A DNA stretch of 39,825 bases, from assembly GCA_036403515.1 (NCBI GenBank), contig DASWQV010000075.1:1-39825 (forward strand), in the 5' to 3' direction. The notes beneath the pieces were generated by a model that searched no databases, was not told the DNA's origin, and saw only the letters and a list, made by a program, of their open reading frames with translations. Source of the stretch: VRUE01 sp036403515 (lineage in GTDB: Bacteria > Actinomycetota > Thermoleophilia > Solirubrobacterales > 70-9). Position 1 is the first letter of the stretch, and every line of letters begins with the position of its first letter. Below are positions 24,449 through 31,827 of the stretch, one piece after another. The translations under genes and the position numbers were made by a program.

Positions 24449-24742
24449 TCATAGCGATGCTCTGCTTTCCTCGGCGAGAAGCGCTCGCAGACCCCGCGCG
24501 GTGCTGGCTCTGGGCGTCGTCCTCTCATCCGGCCGAGCAGCCGTTTCAGGTCTTGGCGTTCCCGCTTCGATCCACCTCTCCAACTCCGCTGGGCGGATCC
24601 GCAGCCGATTACAGAGCCGCGCAGCAGGCAGCTCACCCCGCGCAATCGCGTGATAGACAGCACGACGTGAGAGGCCGCACGCTCCGGCGACCTCCTCCGG
24701 CGACAGGAGGCGCTCGAACTCTTTGTCGGCCTGGCGCTGCAT
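24449..24742 (-). CDS. Excisionase-like HTH (MerR-type helix) protein
   Basis: 97 residues from ATG 24742. Residues ~9-60 (LLSPEEVAGACGLSRRAVYHAIARGELPAARLCNRLRIRPAELERWI) form a DNA-binding domain of the excisionase/HTH_17 family: helix, turn, recognition helix, then an R-x-R-I wing and a W helix. Its stop overlaps the integrase start, the usual xis-int order. It probably bends DNA at the attachment arms or represses int. The frame stays open upstream to 25147, but that part is low-complexity and unlike a protein domain. The Arg/Pro-rich tail after residue 65 looks disordered. Confidence 0.75.
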   Translation of the reverse strand: MQRQADKEFERLLSPEEVAGACGLSRRAVYHAIARGELPAARLCNRLRIRPAELERWIEAGTPRPETAARPDERTTPRASTARGLRALLAEESRASL

Positions 24743-25130
24743 TTCCTCTGCACTGTTGTCCAGCCGGACCCTCCGAGTGCGCCACCAATTGAAGGTCGGA
24801 CCTCTCGCCGGGCCTCCATACCGGCGGCCTCCGCACGGCGGAGCCGTGCCACAATCGGCCGCCGGAGGCCCGGCCTGAGTCGCCACCGCCAGAGCGCCTG
24901 AGCCTTCCTGATCTTTGGGATCACCAAACTGCGGCCCAGGCACGATCGCACACGGTGCATAGTGTGTCGGGCTGTAGATGGCTGGTAGCTGGAGCGGCGG
25001 CTGAGGCTGCCGAGAGGTCCGTCTCGTAGCTCTCTGGGCTCTGCGTGTCTCTGGGCTGGCGGACCTGCCTCCTGCTCTCTGGGTCGCTCGGTGTCTCGGC
25101 CTCATCCCTATGACTGAGCGAGATCGCCTG
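24743..25130. other. Gene-free stretch upstream of the excisionase-like gene
   Basis: 388 bp without a supportable gene. It holds CT/GT-rich low-complexity sequence (25015-25110, repeated TCTCTGGG and CTCTGGGTC-like words). It also has a short dyad CACAC/GTGTG around 24947-24966 in the likely promoter region of xis-int. Nothing else was recognised. Confidence 0.4.
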
Positions 25131-25409
25131 TCATGGCCCGGCCTCATTTGAAGACCGGAGCCGGAAGTCGCCCCGCGTGAACTCGCCTGGTTGCCAGTCG
25201 ATGCCGTCGAGCAGGCTGGACGTGGGCACTCCTAGGGCTCCGGCGAGCTTTGCGAGTGTGTCGATGCGGGGGATGCGGCCGCCGCGCTCAAGCAGGCCGA
25301 TCTCGGTGCGGTGCAGCGAGGCCCGGAAGCTCATCTCCTCCTGGGTGATGCCGGCACGCTCGCGCAGTCGGGCGAGATTGGCACCAAAGCACTGCGCCAC
25401 GGCGCTCAA
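25131..25409 (-). CDS. XRE family HTH regulator (minus strand)
   Basis: About 92 residues; the start is TTG 25409 or, as likely, GTG 25400. The Cro/C1-type HTH occupies residues ~8-65: FGANLARLRERAGITQEEMSFRASLHRTEIGLLERGGRIPRIDTLAKLAGALGV. Probably a cytoplasmic DNA-binding repressor of island genes. A second XRE gene lies 0.4 kb away on the plus strand, so the island carries two, arranged divergently as in phage- and ICE-type switches. There is no protease or effector domain. Confidence 0.85.
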   Translation of the reverse strand: MSAVAQCFGANLARLRERAGITQEEMSFRASLHRTEIGLLERGGRIPRIDTLAKLAGALGVPTSSLLDGIDWQPGEFTRGDFRLRSSNEAGP

Positions 25410-25430
25410 CTGACGCCCCCGAGAAGCTCG

Positions 25431-25634
25431 TCAAAGCGCACAGCGGCCCTGCTGGGCGCAAGGCGGCGGCAGTCGCAGGTGATGTAGTCCGTCGCGGGCC
25501 AGTTCTCGGACAGCGCGCTCTACCGCGTCCTGATCGCAGCTTTGCCGGTCGGTCTCAACCCGCAAGGCAAGCTCCAGGATCGTCAGCTGCGCGGGGTGCA
25601 AAACCAGGACTTCAGTGAGGACCGAGCGTTCCAC
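25431..25634 (-). CDS. Hypothetical small protein, winged-helix-like
   Basis: 67 residues from GTG 25634. The frame is open further upstream to 25784, but that part contains a hairpin and does not look coding. The sequence VLTEVLVLHPAQLTILELALRVETD, then DQDAVERAVRELARDGLHHL, has the helix-helix-helix-then-DG pattern of a winged-helix domain ('x-x-A-V-x-x-L-x-x-D-G-L' as in many MarR/PadR-like folds). No family was assigned. It lies 21 bp upstream of the minus-strand XRE gene and may be cotranscribed with it. Existence is uncertain. Confidence 0.4.
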   Translation of the reverse strand: MERSVLTEVLVLHPAQLTILELALRVETDRQSCDQDAVERAVRELARDGLHHLRLPPPCAQQGRCAL

Positions 25635-25714
25635 GATCTCGTCCTCGCGAGCGGGCGTGAGTGAGCGCCGCCGGATACTTCGTCGTGCATGGGAGCTAAT
25701 CCCTCCTGTGCCAC

Positions 25715-25750
25715 GCCCCCGGCTGTTCAGGCAGCGCGGGGGCACTTTTT
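25715..25750 (+). terminator. Hairpin with T-tract
   Basis: GCCCCCG (25715-25721) pairs with CGGGGGC (25737-25743), followed by ACTTTTT. On the plus strand it has the form of a Rho-independent terminator. It lies in the gap between the two XRE genes, so it may insulate the plus-strand gene from upstream reading. Confidence 0.55.
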
Positions 25751-25810
25751 CGGTTGGAAAGAGCCTAGCACCAACCGGGCACATATCGCTACTGTTCTGT
25801 GCCCTAGCCT

Positions 25811-26071
25811 ATGTCGCTCGCGTCTGAAAGCGTCCCAACTGGGATGCGCCGCTCCGATCAACCCCAACCCGAGCTAGGCAAAGCGATACGCCAGCTCCGC
25901 CAAAAACGCGGCATCACCCAAGAAGACCTCGCCCACGAGGCTGGTATCACGACCGGCACCCTTTCCCTAATTGAGCGTGGTCAGGCTAATCCAACCTGGA
26001 ACACCGTAAAAGCTCTCGCCGTCGCCCTCGGGACATCAATGGGCGAGCTAGGCAAACTCGCCGACAGATAA
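25811..26071 (+). CDS. XRE family HTH regulator (plus strand)
   Basis: 86 residues from ATG 25811; an ATG at 25844 is a second possibility. Cro/C1 HTH at about 22-80: LGKAIRQLRQKRGITQEDLAHEAGITTGTLSLIERGQANPTWNTVKALAVALG. It is nearly all domain, so a simple repressor or activator. It is convergent with the zinc-hook ATPase (23 bp between stops) and divergent from the other XRE gene. It may control the island's cargo or excision. Confidence 0.88.
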   Translation: MSLASESVPTGMRRSDQPQPELGKAIRQLRQKRGITQEDLAHEAGITTGTLSLIERGQANPTWNTVKALAVALGTSMGELGKLADR

Positions 26072-26094
26072 CCAGGAGAGGTCAATCTCGATCG

Positions 26095-28834
26095 TTACTC
26101 GATCTCCATCTGTTCTGCTGCCGGCTTCGCGCGGTCCCGCGCAGGAGGAATATCAACTGCTGGCTCGGGTTCCGGATCGGGGACTGGCTTCAGCTTCGGG
26201 CTCACGCCGTCTTGATCACCCCCAGAGTGCGTGAGGGGGACCGCCTTCAATGCTGCCACGCGCTCCTTCCTTCGCTCCTCTTTCTCGTTGGAGCGCTCTT
26301 TCTTTATGGCGCTGACCTTTTTCAGCAGCTCCTTATAGACGTCAAGTCCTTCTTTAAGCTCGTCCGGGCTCGGGGGCGAGGCGCCGTCCGCGAGTGGCTG
26401 ATCGTGAACCCAGGGTGAGTTCTCATTCATCCCGTGATCTACGAGGTCACAAATATCGCTACTCCAATTAATAGTGCGCAATTGCTTGGTATGAACAGCA
26501 TCACTTCGACGCGTAACGACCCCCGCAAGCACAGAATCCTCGACCGCGCGCTCAAACGCGGCACGCAGCAGCTTGCAAAAGTGCCCCGCCTGGGGCGCAT
26601 AGTTCTCCTCATCTTGCTTCTCGTACTCCGCGCGCAGCTTGAGCAACTTCTGATCGAGGTCACCGAGACGCTCCCTGGGACTGAGGCCATCCCAGGGCAG
26701 ACTGGGCTGTACGTGACCAACGGTCTCGCCTAGGCGCTTTACGTGCTGGGCGAAGACCTCACAAGCTGGCGTGGCGTGACGCTGGAGCTCAAGAACAAGA
26801 GACAGCTCGTGCGTGAAAACAATCACTTGCCGTTTTTCTCCGAGCTTAAGCAGGGTGCGGCCGATGCGGCGGCGCCCCTCTTGGTCGATCGAACTGGTCG
26901 GATCATCGAAAACAACTGGGCTCGGGTCTGAGCGCACTTCCATCTCGGCTAGAAACATTGCTAGCGCCAGGCGGCGCTGCTCGCCGTGACTGAGAACAGA
27001 GGTAAGCGGCACACCCTCGACGGTCTTGAATGCGAGCCCAGCAACCGGCTGACCCCTAACGATCCGGGTCTTCGGCACGACCTCGATGTCCCGAAACTCA
27101 AGGGCCTCTAGCTGCCGCTTTAGCGCCTCCTCAAGGCCTCCCTGAATGAGCTCCTGAGAGAGGGTTCCAATCTTGCGGCTAATACCACCTGTCCCAGTCT
27201 GTGAGATCGCTTTATCAAGTTGGTCAACCTTCTTTAGGGCCCGAATACGCGCGAGAAACTCCTCTATGCGCTCGCCGAGCAGTTGGCGGCTCTCGAGATC
27301 CGCTAGTTCTGCGCGAGCTTTCTCGTTCTCCTCACCCCTCTCGATCTCGGCTTGACGCTTTGCCTCCTCTCTTCGCCCGTTAATCCATGGCTCCAGATTG
27401 GGCGGGGCGTCGAGCGCCTTGAAATTTTCCAACTCCGCCTTCCGCAACTGCTCGAAACGAGCCTCAACGAGGTCGAGCCATTTTAAAACCAGCACCCCAA
27501 GCTCGCCCTCGCCGTGACCGAGGAGCTCCACTGCTCCCTGATTGCGGTCGCGGATGACACCAACGTCGGGCAGTTGGTCAACCGCCTGTTTTTTCTCCCT
27601 CTCAAGCTCCGCCAGGCGCGCATTCACATTGTCGGCAACAAACAAGTCGAACGACCGCAAGCGCTCACGGGCGTTCTCGCTAGCTCTTGCATGCAAAGCG
27701 GGCAATGAGCCGGGTCGTGGTCTGGTGGCAGGGCTTGGCCGAGATGCGCAGCGTACTCTCGCGCCGCGTTCCAAAGTAGGCGCCAGGGCTGGCTGCCGAT
27801 CTCGCCAAGCGGCTGGGACTCGAACTGTTTCGCGGCCAGATCGGCCGCTTCCCGCGCTTCGCAAAGCGACTTCTCGCGCTCTGCCAACTGTTTAATCGCA
27901 TCCGTACTGAGGAAAGCAGCTACAGCCCGAAGATCATCACCGAGGCGAGTCGCTTCGGTGACTCTCGTTCGGCGACAGCGCGCAGTTGAGGGGCTTGCAT
28001 CGCCTGGATCTCTCCTATCCTCTTGCGCAAGATGGATTGCGCCTGCTGCTCCTTCTCGCTTAGCTCGGCCAATGCACGGAGGTCGGCCTCTGATGTACTG
28101 GCGTCGAGACGAGCTAGGAAAGTCGCGACACGTGTCTCCTCTCCAAAGGGACGAAGGTCAATCTGCAATACCTCCACGGCACCGCGGAGTCGCTGCAGTA
28201 CCTCTTTAACTGCATTCAGGCCACTTGCAAGGCGACTCAGGCTAGAAAGCGTTGTCGGTATGTAGTCGACTTCAGTCTCTTTGGTTAGGTAGATCTCACC
28301 TGCGCGTGAGTCGGCAACACAGATCCGAGAGAGAAATGGCGGGGGATCGGCGTCGAGATCAAGTTCCTCGCTGCGCTCATCGTCACCAACCTTGACCACC
28401 AAGGTCGCCTGTGGCCTGCTGCGATCAGTCGTGTAGACGTTAGTCAGCACCTCCTCTCGATAGAGAGTGCGGCCAGCCTTCTTAAGCACCCTTGAATAGC
28501 CAGTCTTACCTGTTCCATTTGCGCCCCAAACAACGTTTATGCCGCCGGGTTCGAAGGCCAGCGTCTGTCCGTCCTCAATTGCGTTGACGTTGCGAAGCCC
28601 GGTGATCTGCTCGATCACCATCGGCTGACCAATGATGCTGTCGTCAGGTAGGTCTTCACGTTTGATCTCGCGTGGGCGTGCGCCATCGGTGGCCTGCCCC
28701 TCAAGCACCATCGAGGCGACCTCCTCGGCGTCTACCTCCGACAATTCTGGGGACGCTGCCGCACGGATGAAAAGCTCCTGCTTCCAGGGCTCAAACTCTT
28801 GTACCCACTCGAAGATTTCCTCTTGCACGCTCAC
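26095..28834 (-). pseudogene. Zinc-hook ABC ATPase of the AAA_13 (PrrC/RloC-like) group, broken by two frameshifts
   Basis: Three adjoining frames together encode one protein of about 910 residues. Part 1 (28834 to about 27945, from GTG 28834) has the Walker A GANGTGKTGYSRVLKKA after VQEEIFEWVQEFEPWKQEL. Part 2 (about 27945-27683) has coiled coil and a CPLC zinc hook (DPAHCPLCMQELA). Part 3 (to 26095) has the returning coil, signature LSHGEQRRLA, Walker B VVFDDPTSSID and H-loop FTHELS. The C-terminal domain contains LLRAAFERAVED, an R-x3-E pair, and a later WVHD; R-x3-E...H is the pattern of the PrrC/RloC anticodon-nuclease site. Each junction needs a -1 shift, and neither lies in a homopolymer, so real mutation is more likely than read error. 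The family is a known defence type; here it is probably inactive. Confidence 0.75.
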
Positions 28835-29098
28835 AAAGCACGCTCGCTTCCATGACGGTGGTCCAGACGGCACCGAATGCAGTCCGAGGCGATAGCCGTC
28901 CACGACACGAGAGGAACACCCTGCCGCCTCGACGACAGGCCGAACTTAGAGAGCTAGAGGGGTATTTTCAAGGCACCTAGGTCGCAATATCCAGGTACGT
29001 AGCATTCAAAATCGCCCCAGATTCCGCCAATCCCGCCCGAAGCTGTGGCGGAGGTCGTAGAGCCGGGCTCCAGCCAGACCTTCACGGGTCGGCTTCGA
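28835..29098. other. Intergenic gap within the island
   Basis: 264 bp between the ATPase start and the DUF4062 gene end, presumably holding the ATPase promoter. The section 28940-29020 is AT-richer (TATTTTCAAGG, GCAATATCC). A CCGCC...GGCGG dyad lies near 29029-29055. No gene is seen. Confidence 0.4.
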
Positions 29099-30256
29099 TT
29101 ACCAGGGCCGCTGGCCCTCGATGACCCTCAGCCTGGGCTCCTCGTTCGTGTAGCGCTTGGCGTCGGTGTAAGCCAGGCGGAGGGGGCGAAATCCGCCGGA
29201 TGCGGGCCCGAGGTCGAATCCGTCGAGGTGGCTGGCACCCGATCCGCCGACAAGGCGCTCGACGATCAGCAGCCGCGCGACTGCGGCGGTCACGTCCTCT
29301 GGCAACTGCTGGCCCAGGAGGGGCTGCAGCGGGTCCGAGACATCGAGGAGCCCACCCCAGCCGATCGCCTCAAGCTCTGAGGGCGCGGAGGTCCGAAGCA
29401 GGCCGGACTCGAGTCCGATCGCGACGAGGTCATCGGCGCTGTAGCCCTGGGTTCCGGCCGCCATCTGGTTCCCCCGGCCCTCGCTCCAACTGACCTCGAG
29501 CTCAATCTCCATCGTGCGGACGCTTCGCGCCCGAGTCTCGCTGGCGACCGACCGAACAGTGGCCGAGCCGCAGCGATCCGAGGTGCTCAGCAACACCCCT
29601 TCCCCGCGCTGCCACTGATCCGGGCGCATCCCCTCCAGGTAGCGGGCCAGGGCGGGATCGCGGACCATCGCGTCGAGGACGACCCGGGCGCCCTCGTCGC
29701 GAATCCGCTCGACCCTGAAGACCGCCTCGCCGAGCTTCACCCAGGGCGCCTCGTCGTTGGCGGCAATCTCGCCTAGACGGCGCTTCACAGCGGCGAGAAG
29801 ATCATCGGTCCCGCGGAATCGACCGGTGGTGTTGAAAACCTGGACCTCTGCCAGGAAGTCGCGGGCGTTGCCCTGGCGCTCGGGCGAGGGCTCCCGGCTC
29901 CAGACGGAGATACGTCGGCCGAGCTCACGGGCCTTGCGGTACTCCTCGTGGGTCGGCGAGCGCCCCGATGGCAACATCGTTCCGTAGCGCTCGTCGATCA
30001 AACCCAGGTAGATCTCGGCCTGAGCAACGCCGGCGAGGTAGGCGGTTTCGGCGTTCTCGTCACGGCCGCCGAGATCCTCGAAGAGGATCGGTCTGAAGCC
30101 GAGCTCATCCAAGAAGTCGGCAAGGGCGCGACGCTCTGCGGCGAGCTCGTCCATGACGCTTGAGATGAAGACGCCGCGGCTTTCGGCCCAGGCCCGCAGC
30201 TCGGGCTCGCTCAGAGCCCGAGCTGCGGATCCGGTGTCGATCAGGAGAGGAGCCAA
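29099..30256 (-). CDS. DUF4062 domain protein with a novel C-terminal region
   Basis: 385 residues if TTG 30256 is the start; it lies 1 nt after the upstream gene's stop, so the two are translationally coupled. Residues ~29-119 are DUF4062: VFISSVMDELAAERRALADFL, ENAETAYLAGVAQAEIYLGLIDERYG, SPTHEEYRKARELGRRISVW. This is a Rossmann/flavodoxin-like fold related to TIR and nucleoside deoxyribosyltransferase-like domains, often the N-terminal module of STAND and other immune proteins. Here no NTPase follows; instead ~265 residues of unrecognised, mostly alpha/beta sequence (EVSWSEGRGNQMAAG, LLIVERLVGG). Inference: a two-gene defence or conflict system with the small partner. It has GC-rich codon use, unlike the ATPase next to it. 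Confidence 0.7.
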   Translation of the reverse strand: MAPLLIDTGSAARALSEPELRAWAESRGVFISSVMDELAAERRALADFLDELGFRPILFEDLGGRDENAETAYLAGVAQAEIYLGLIDERYGTMLPSGRSPTHEEYRKARELGRRISVWSREPSPERQGNARDFLAEVQVFNTTGRFRGTDDLLAAVKRRLGEIAANDEAPWVKLGEAVFRVERIRDEGARVVLDAMVRDPALARYLEGMRPDQWQRGEGVLLSTSDRCGSATVRSVASETRARSVRTMEIELEVSWSEGRGNQMAAGTQGYSADDLVAIGLESGLLRTSAPSELEAIGWGGLLDVSDPLQPLLGQQLPEDVTAAVARLLIVERLVGGSGASHLDGFDLGPASGGFRPLRLAYTDAKRYTNEEPRLRVIEGQRPW

Positions 30257-30257
30257 C

Positions 30258-30677
30258 TCAGGCCACCGCGCTGCGCCTGCTACGCCCCGCGTAGCCGCGG
30301 ACGATCTCCAGCGCGTTGTCCAGCGCGGACTCCGGGCTGTCACCCTGGCGCCAGCGCCCACGAATGCGGGCCACCAGGCTGTTGGGATCCGCCCGCCCGC
30401 CCGAGGGAAAGGAAACCTCCTCGGGATCGGGCTCGCCGTAGGAGGCGGCCACGTCGGCTACCTCCACCCGCAGGCCCCATCCGGGCCGTCGGTCGACCCT
30501 GCGCAGGAGCTCGCCGATCGACTGGCGGGCGATCCGGATCGCCTGGTCGATGTCGCGGACCGAGACCGGGCCCGAGACCGTCTCTACGGTCCAGCTGTAA
30601 CCGTCGAAGATGGCCTCGACGGAGCGCCGGTTGTCGATGAAGTGGGCGGAGAGCGCAAACCCCCGATCGCCGCCCAT
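30258..30677 (-). CDS. Unrecognised 139-residue partner of the DUF4062 protein
   Basis: From ATG 30677. No signal peptide, membrane helix or cysteine cluster; compact alpha/beta sequence with GDRGFALSAHFIDNRRSVEAIF at the start, a helix SVRDIDQAIRIARQSIGELLRR, and GRWRQGDSPESALDNALEIVRGY near the end. No family was recognised. The ATG overlaps the stop of a 9-codon upstream frame (TAATG), and the stop is 1 nt from the DUF4062 start. Tight coupling at both ends implies a fixed stoichiometry with the DUF4062 protein. It could be a regulator, sensor or antitoxin-like partner; nothing in the sequence decides. Confidence 0.65.
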   Translation of the reverse strand: MGGDRGFALSAHFIDNRRSVEAIFDGYSWTVETVSGPVSVRDIDQAIRIARQSIGELLRRVDRRPGWGLRVEVADVAASYGEPDPEEVSFPSGGRADPNSLVARIRGRWRQGDSPESALDNALEIVRGYAGRSRRSAVA

Positions 30678-30706
30678 TAGAGGGCCACCAACTTTTCTGT
30701 CGGCAT
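30677..30706 (-). promoter_or_regulatory. Possible 9-codon leader peptide (uORF) ahead of the DUF4062 operon
   Basis: ATG at 30704-30706 encodes MPTEKLVAL and ends in TAATG, so its stop overlaps the next gene's start. CAGAAAGG (30716-30723) lies 9 nt upstream, a good Shine-Dalgarno, while the downstream ATG has none of its own. This suggests re-initiation coupling. Confidence 0.45.
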
Positions 30707-30860
30707 GGGTGAATACCTTTCTGCACCTGGCGAGGTGGTGGCCCCGTCAGATCCATCGGGTTTTTAGGGAATTGCCGAGCGTCCCAAGGCGATCGGATGG
30801 AATCGCGCTGTCAAAATTCCGCAATTTGGGACTTCGGTGCGCTTTTCCCCGGCTGCACGT

Positions 30861-30874
30861 ATTGCACCTGCAAT
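30861..30874. promoter_or_regulatory. Perfect dyad ATTGCA-CC-TGCAAT
   Basis: 6-bp arms around a 2-nt centre, about 45 bp upstream of the -10 box of the DUF7718-like gene, in the divergent gap. Candidate operator for an island regulator. Confidence 0.35.
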
Positions 30875-30918
30875 GGCTCTGCGATCGGCGGTGCCGCATC
30901 GACGGCCGACTCAGCTAA

Positions 30919-30924
30919 TACATT
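30919..30924 (+). promoter_or_regulatory. -10 box of the DUF7718-like gene
   Basis: TACATT ends 6 nt before ATG 30931. Leaderless arrangement, the same as chromosomal genes in this window. Confidence 0.45.
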
Positions 30925-30930
30925 TCGTCT

Positions 30931-31224
30931 ATGGGAGGGCCTTTCATTCGCCCGCTTACTGCCGACGCTCGGCTGCTTGTCGAGCTTGAGGGTCGCCCGC
31001 TGGAGCACTATGCCGTCATGCTCCAGTTGCGGATCGAAGGGCGTTGGCAGACGATCCGCTTGGTCGACAACGCTCATGGAGACCACGACCTGCACCGATA
31101 CACTGAATCGGAGAAGCAGCCTGCAGAGCGGTTTGCAGAGGGCACGGTCAACGAGGTCGCGCCGATGGCCATCCGCTATCTGATCGATCATTGGGAAGCA
31201 ATCGCGGAAGCATGGAAGAACTAG
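30931..31224 (+). CDS. DUF7718-like small protein
   Basis: 97 residues. Core pattern: LLVELEGRPLEHYAVMLQLRIEGRWQTIRLVDNAHGDHDLHRY, then EKQPAERF and a C-terminal helix AIRYLIDHWEAIAEAWKN. The V-x-D-N-A-H-x-x-x-x-x-H-R-Y block is typical of a small family (DUF7718) that often sits beside another short gene in mobile or accessory regions. His and Asp clustering (DNAHGDHDLH) could be a metal or catalytic site, an inference only. Its stop lies inside the next gene (13-bp overlap), so the two are coupled, possibly as a toxin-antitoxin-like pair. Function is unknown in the family. Confidence 0.65.
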   Translation: MGGPFIRPLTADARLLVELEGRPLEHYAVMLQLRIEGRWQTIRLVDNAHGDHDLHRYTESEKQPAERFAEGTVNEVAPMAIRYLIDHWEAIAEAWKN

Positions 31225-31553
31225 AGCCCAGCAAGTTCACCGCAGCCGGCGAGATCGCCAACGAACGGCTGATCGAAGCCGCGACTGACCCTGATCGCTA
31301 TCCGGAGGGAACCGCCTTCATCGCAGCCGATCAAGAGGGACTCGGCGCGATCCTCGCTGAGGCAGTAGCGGAGCATCGGCCGCTCGCGATCGTCTATCCC
31401 GACGGTCGGGAGATAGTTGCCGCGCCGCGAGGCGGCGCCTTGGCCTTCTTCGAGCACCTTCTGACACGGCGACGCGAGCCGCGGGGCGAACGGCCATCCG
31501 TTCCCTTGCCGGCGGACTACCAGGTCGAGATCAGGGAGCTCGCAGTCGGCTGA
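31212..31553 (+). CDS. Hypothetical protein coupled to the DUF7718-like gene
   Basis: 113 residues from ATG 31212, overlapping the upstream gene by 13 bp. It is acidic and helical at the N-terminus (EPSKFTAAGEIANERLIEAATDP), then GTAFIAADQEGLGAILAEAVAEHRPLAIVYPDGREIVAAP, and a basic segment (LTRRREPRGERP). No family was recognised. The paired arrangement suggests a partner or antidote to the DUF7718-like protein. The last 23 bp overlap the convergent RHH-like gene. Confidence 0.6.
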   Translation: MEELEPSKFTAAGEIANERLIEAATDPDRYPEGTAFIAADQEGLGAILAEAVAEHRPLAIVYPDGREIVAAPRGGALAFFEHLLTRRREPRGERPSVPLPADYQVEIRELAVG

Positions 31554-31770
31554 CGTCAGCCTGCCGAGCTTCGCGTACCGCCCGCAAACCGAGGGATATC
31601 GCCTCGTCTTCAGTGAGCGCGTTGCGCTCTTGCATGGTCTGAAGCGTCGCTCGCCCAAGTGTCGATAGCACCACCGATTCGAGCAGTTCGTGGTCGGTCA
31701 GTCCCGGCCGCCGCTGGCGCAGCCGTTCGAGGAGCGCCGTTTCGACCTCGACACTTGTTGTCTGCGACAT
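31531..31770 (-). CDS. Ribbon-helix-helix-like small protein
   Basis: 79 residues from ATG 31770. The N-terminus MSQTTSVEVETALLERLRQRRPGLTDHELLESVVLSTLG has a short beta-strand then two helices, as in RHH antitoxins such as VapB and ParD relatives. The C-terminal region (RNALTEDEAISLGLRAVREARQ) could bind a partner. TACGAT (31777-31782) ends 6 nt before the start. It converges on the 113-residue gene with a 23-bp overlap. It may be an orphan antitoxin, or a third member of the neighbouring pair. The family call is tentative. Confidence 0.55.
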   Translation of the reverse strand: MSQTTSVEVETALLERLRQRRPGLTDHELLESVVLSTLGRATLQTMQERNALTEDEAISLGLRAVREARQADVSRLRAP

Positions 31771-31788
31771 CTCTAGATCGTAGTCGGC

Positions 31789-31811
31789 GCGGACACGATC
31801 CGGACACATCG
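31789..31811 (+). repeat. Arm-type repeat, right copy
   Basis: GCGGACACGATCCGGACACA followed by TCG; 21 of 23 bases match 23326-23348, same orientation, 113 bp inside attR. Candidate recombinase arm site at the right end. Confidence 0.65.
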
Positions 31812-31827
31812 GCCGGACCAAGCGTGA

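Larger units (their letters stand above)
23165..24452 (-). pseudogene. int: Tyrosine recombinase (island integrase), frameshifted
   Basis: The N-terminal part (24452 down to about 24090) has an arm-binding/SAM-like domain: MSVERIERKGGAVWRVRWRD, then the core-binding start ITPEVVERYRAELEADGVG. The catalytic part continues in another frame from about 24085: TVHRALVQLQGVLR, Arg in AGIRPQEAQALRW, then PYDLRHSFISLL, AGHSPTMTLDVYAH with the catalytic His and Tyr. The join needs a one-base correction near 24070-24090, where GGGGTGGGG and CCC runs occur, so a sequencing error is possible. Otherwise the gene is inactive. In the integrated state the frame has no stop before attL and ends at 23165, antisense to the dehydrogenase. 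The ATG overlaps the excisionase stop (ATGA). Confidence 0.8.

Noticed and set aside
25690..25750. tRNA-like fold near the XRE genes
   Set aside because: Only a single GC hairpin with a T-tract is present; no cloverleaf or anticodon arm.
27683..27945. Programmed -1 frameshifting in the zinc-hook ATPase
   Set aside because: Neither junction has a slippery heptamer or clear stimulatory structure, and two independent events would be needed.
30811..31191. 126-codon minus-strand frame opposite the DUF7718-like gene
   Set aside because: It covers a promoter region and the plus-strand gene has the better protein pattern and a -10 box.
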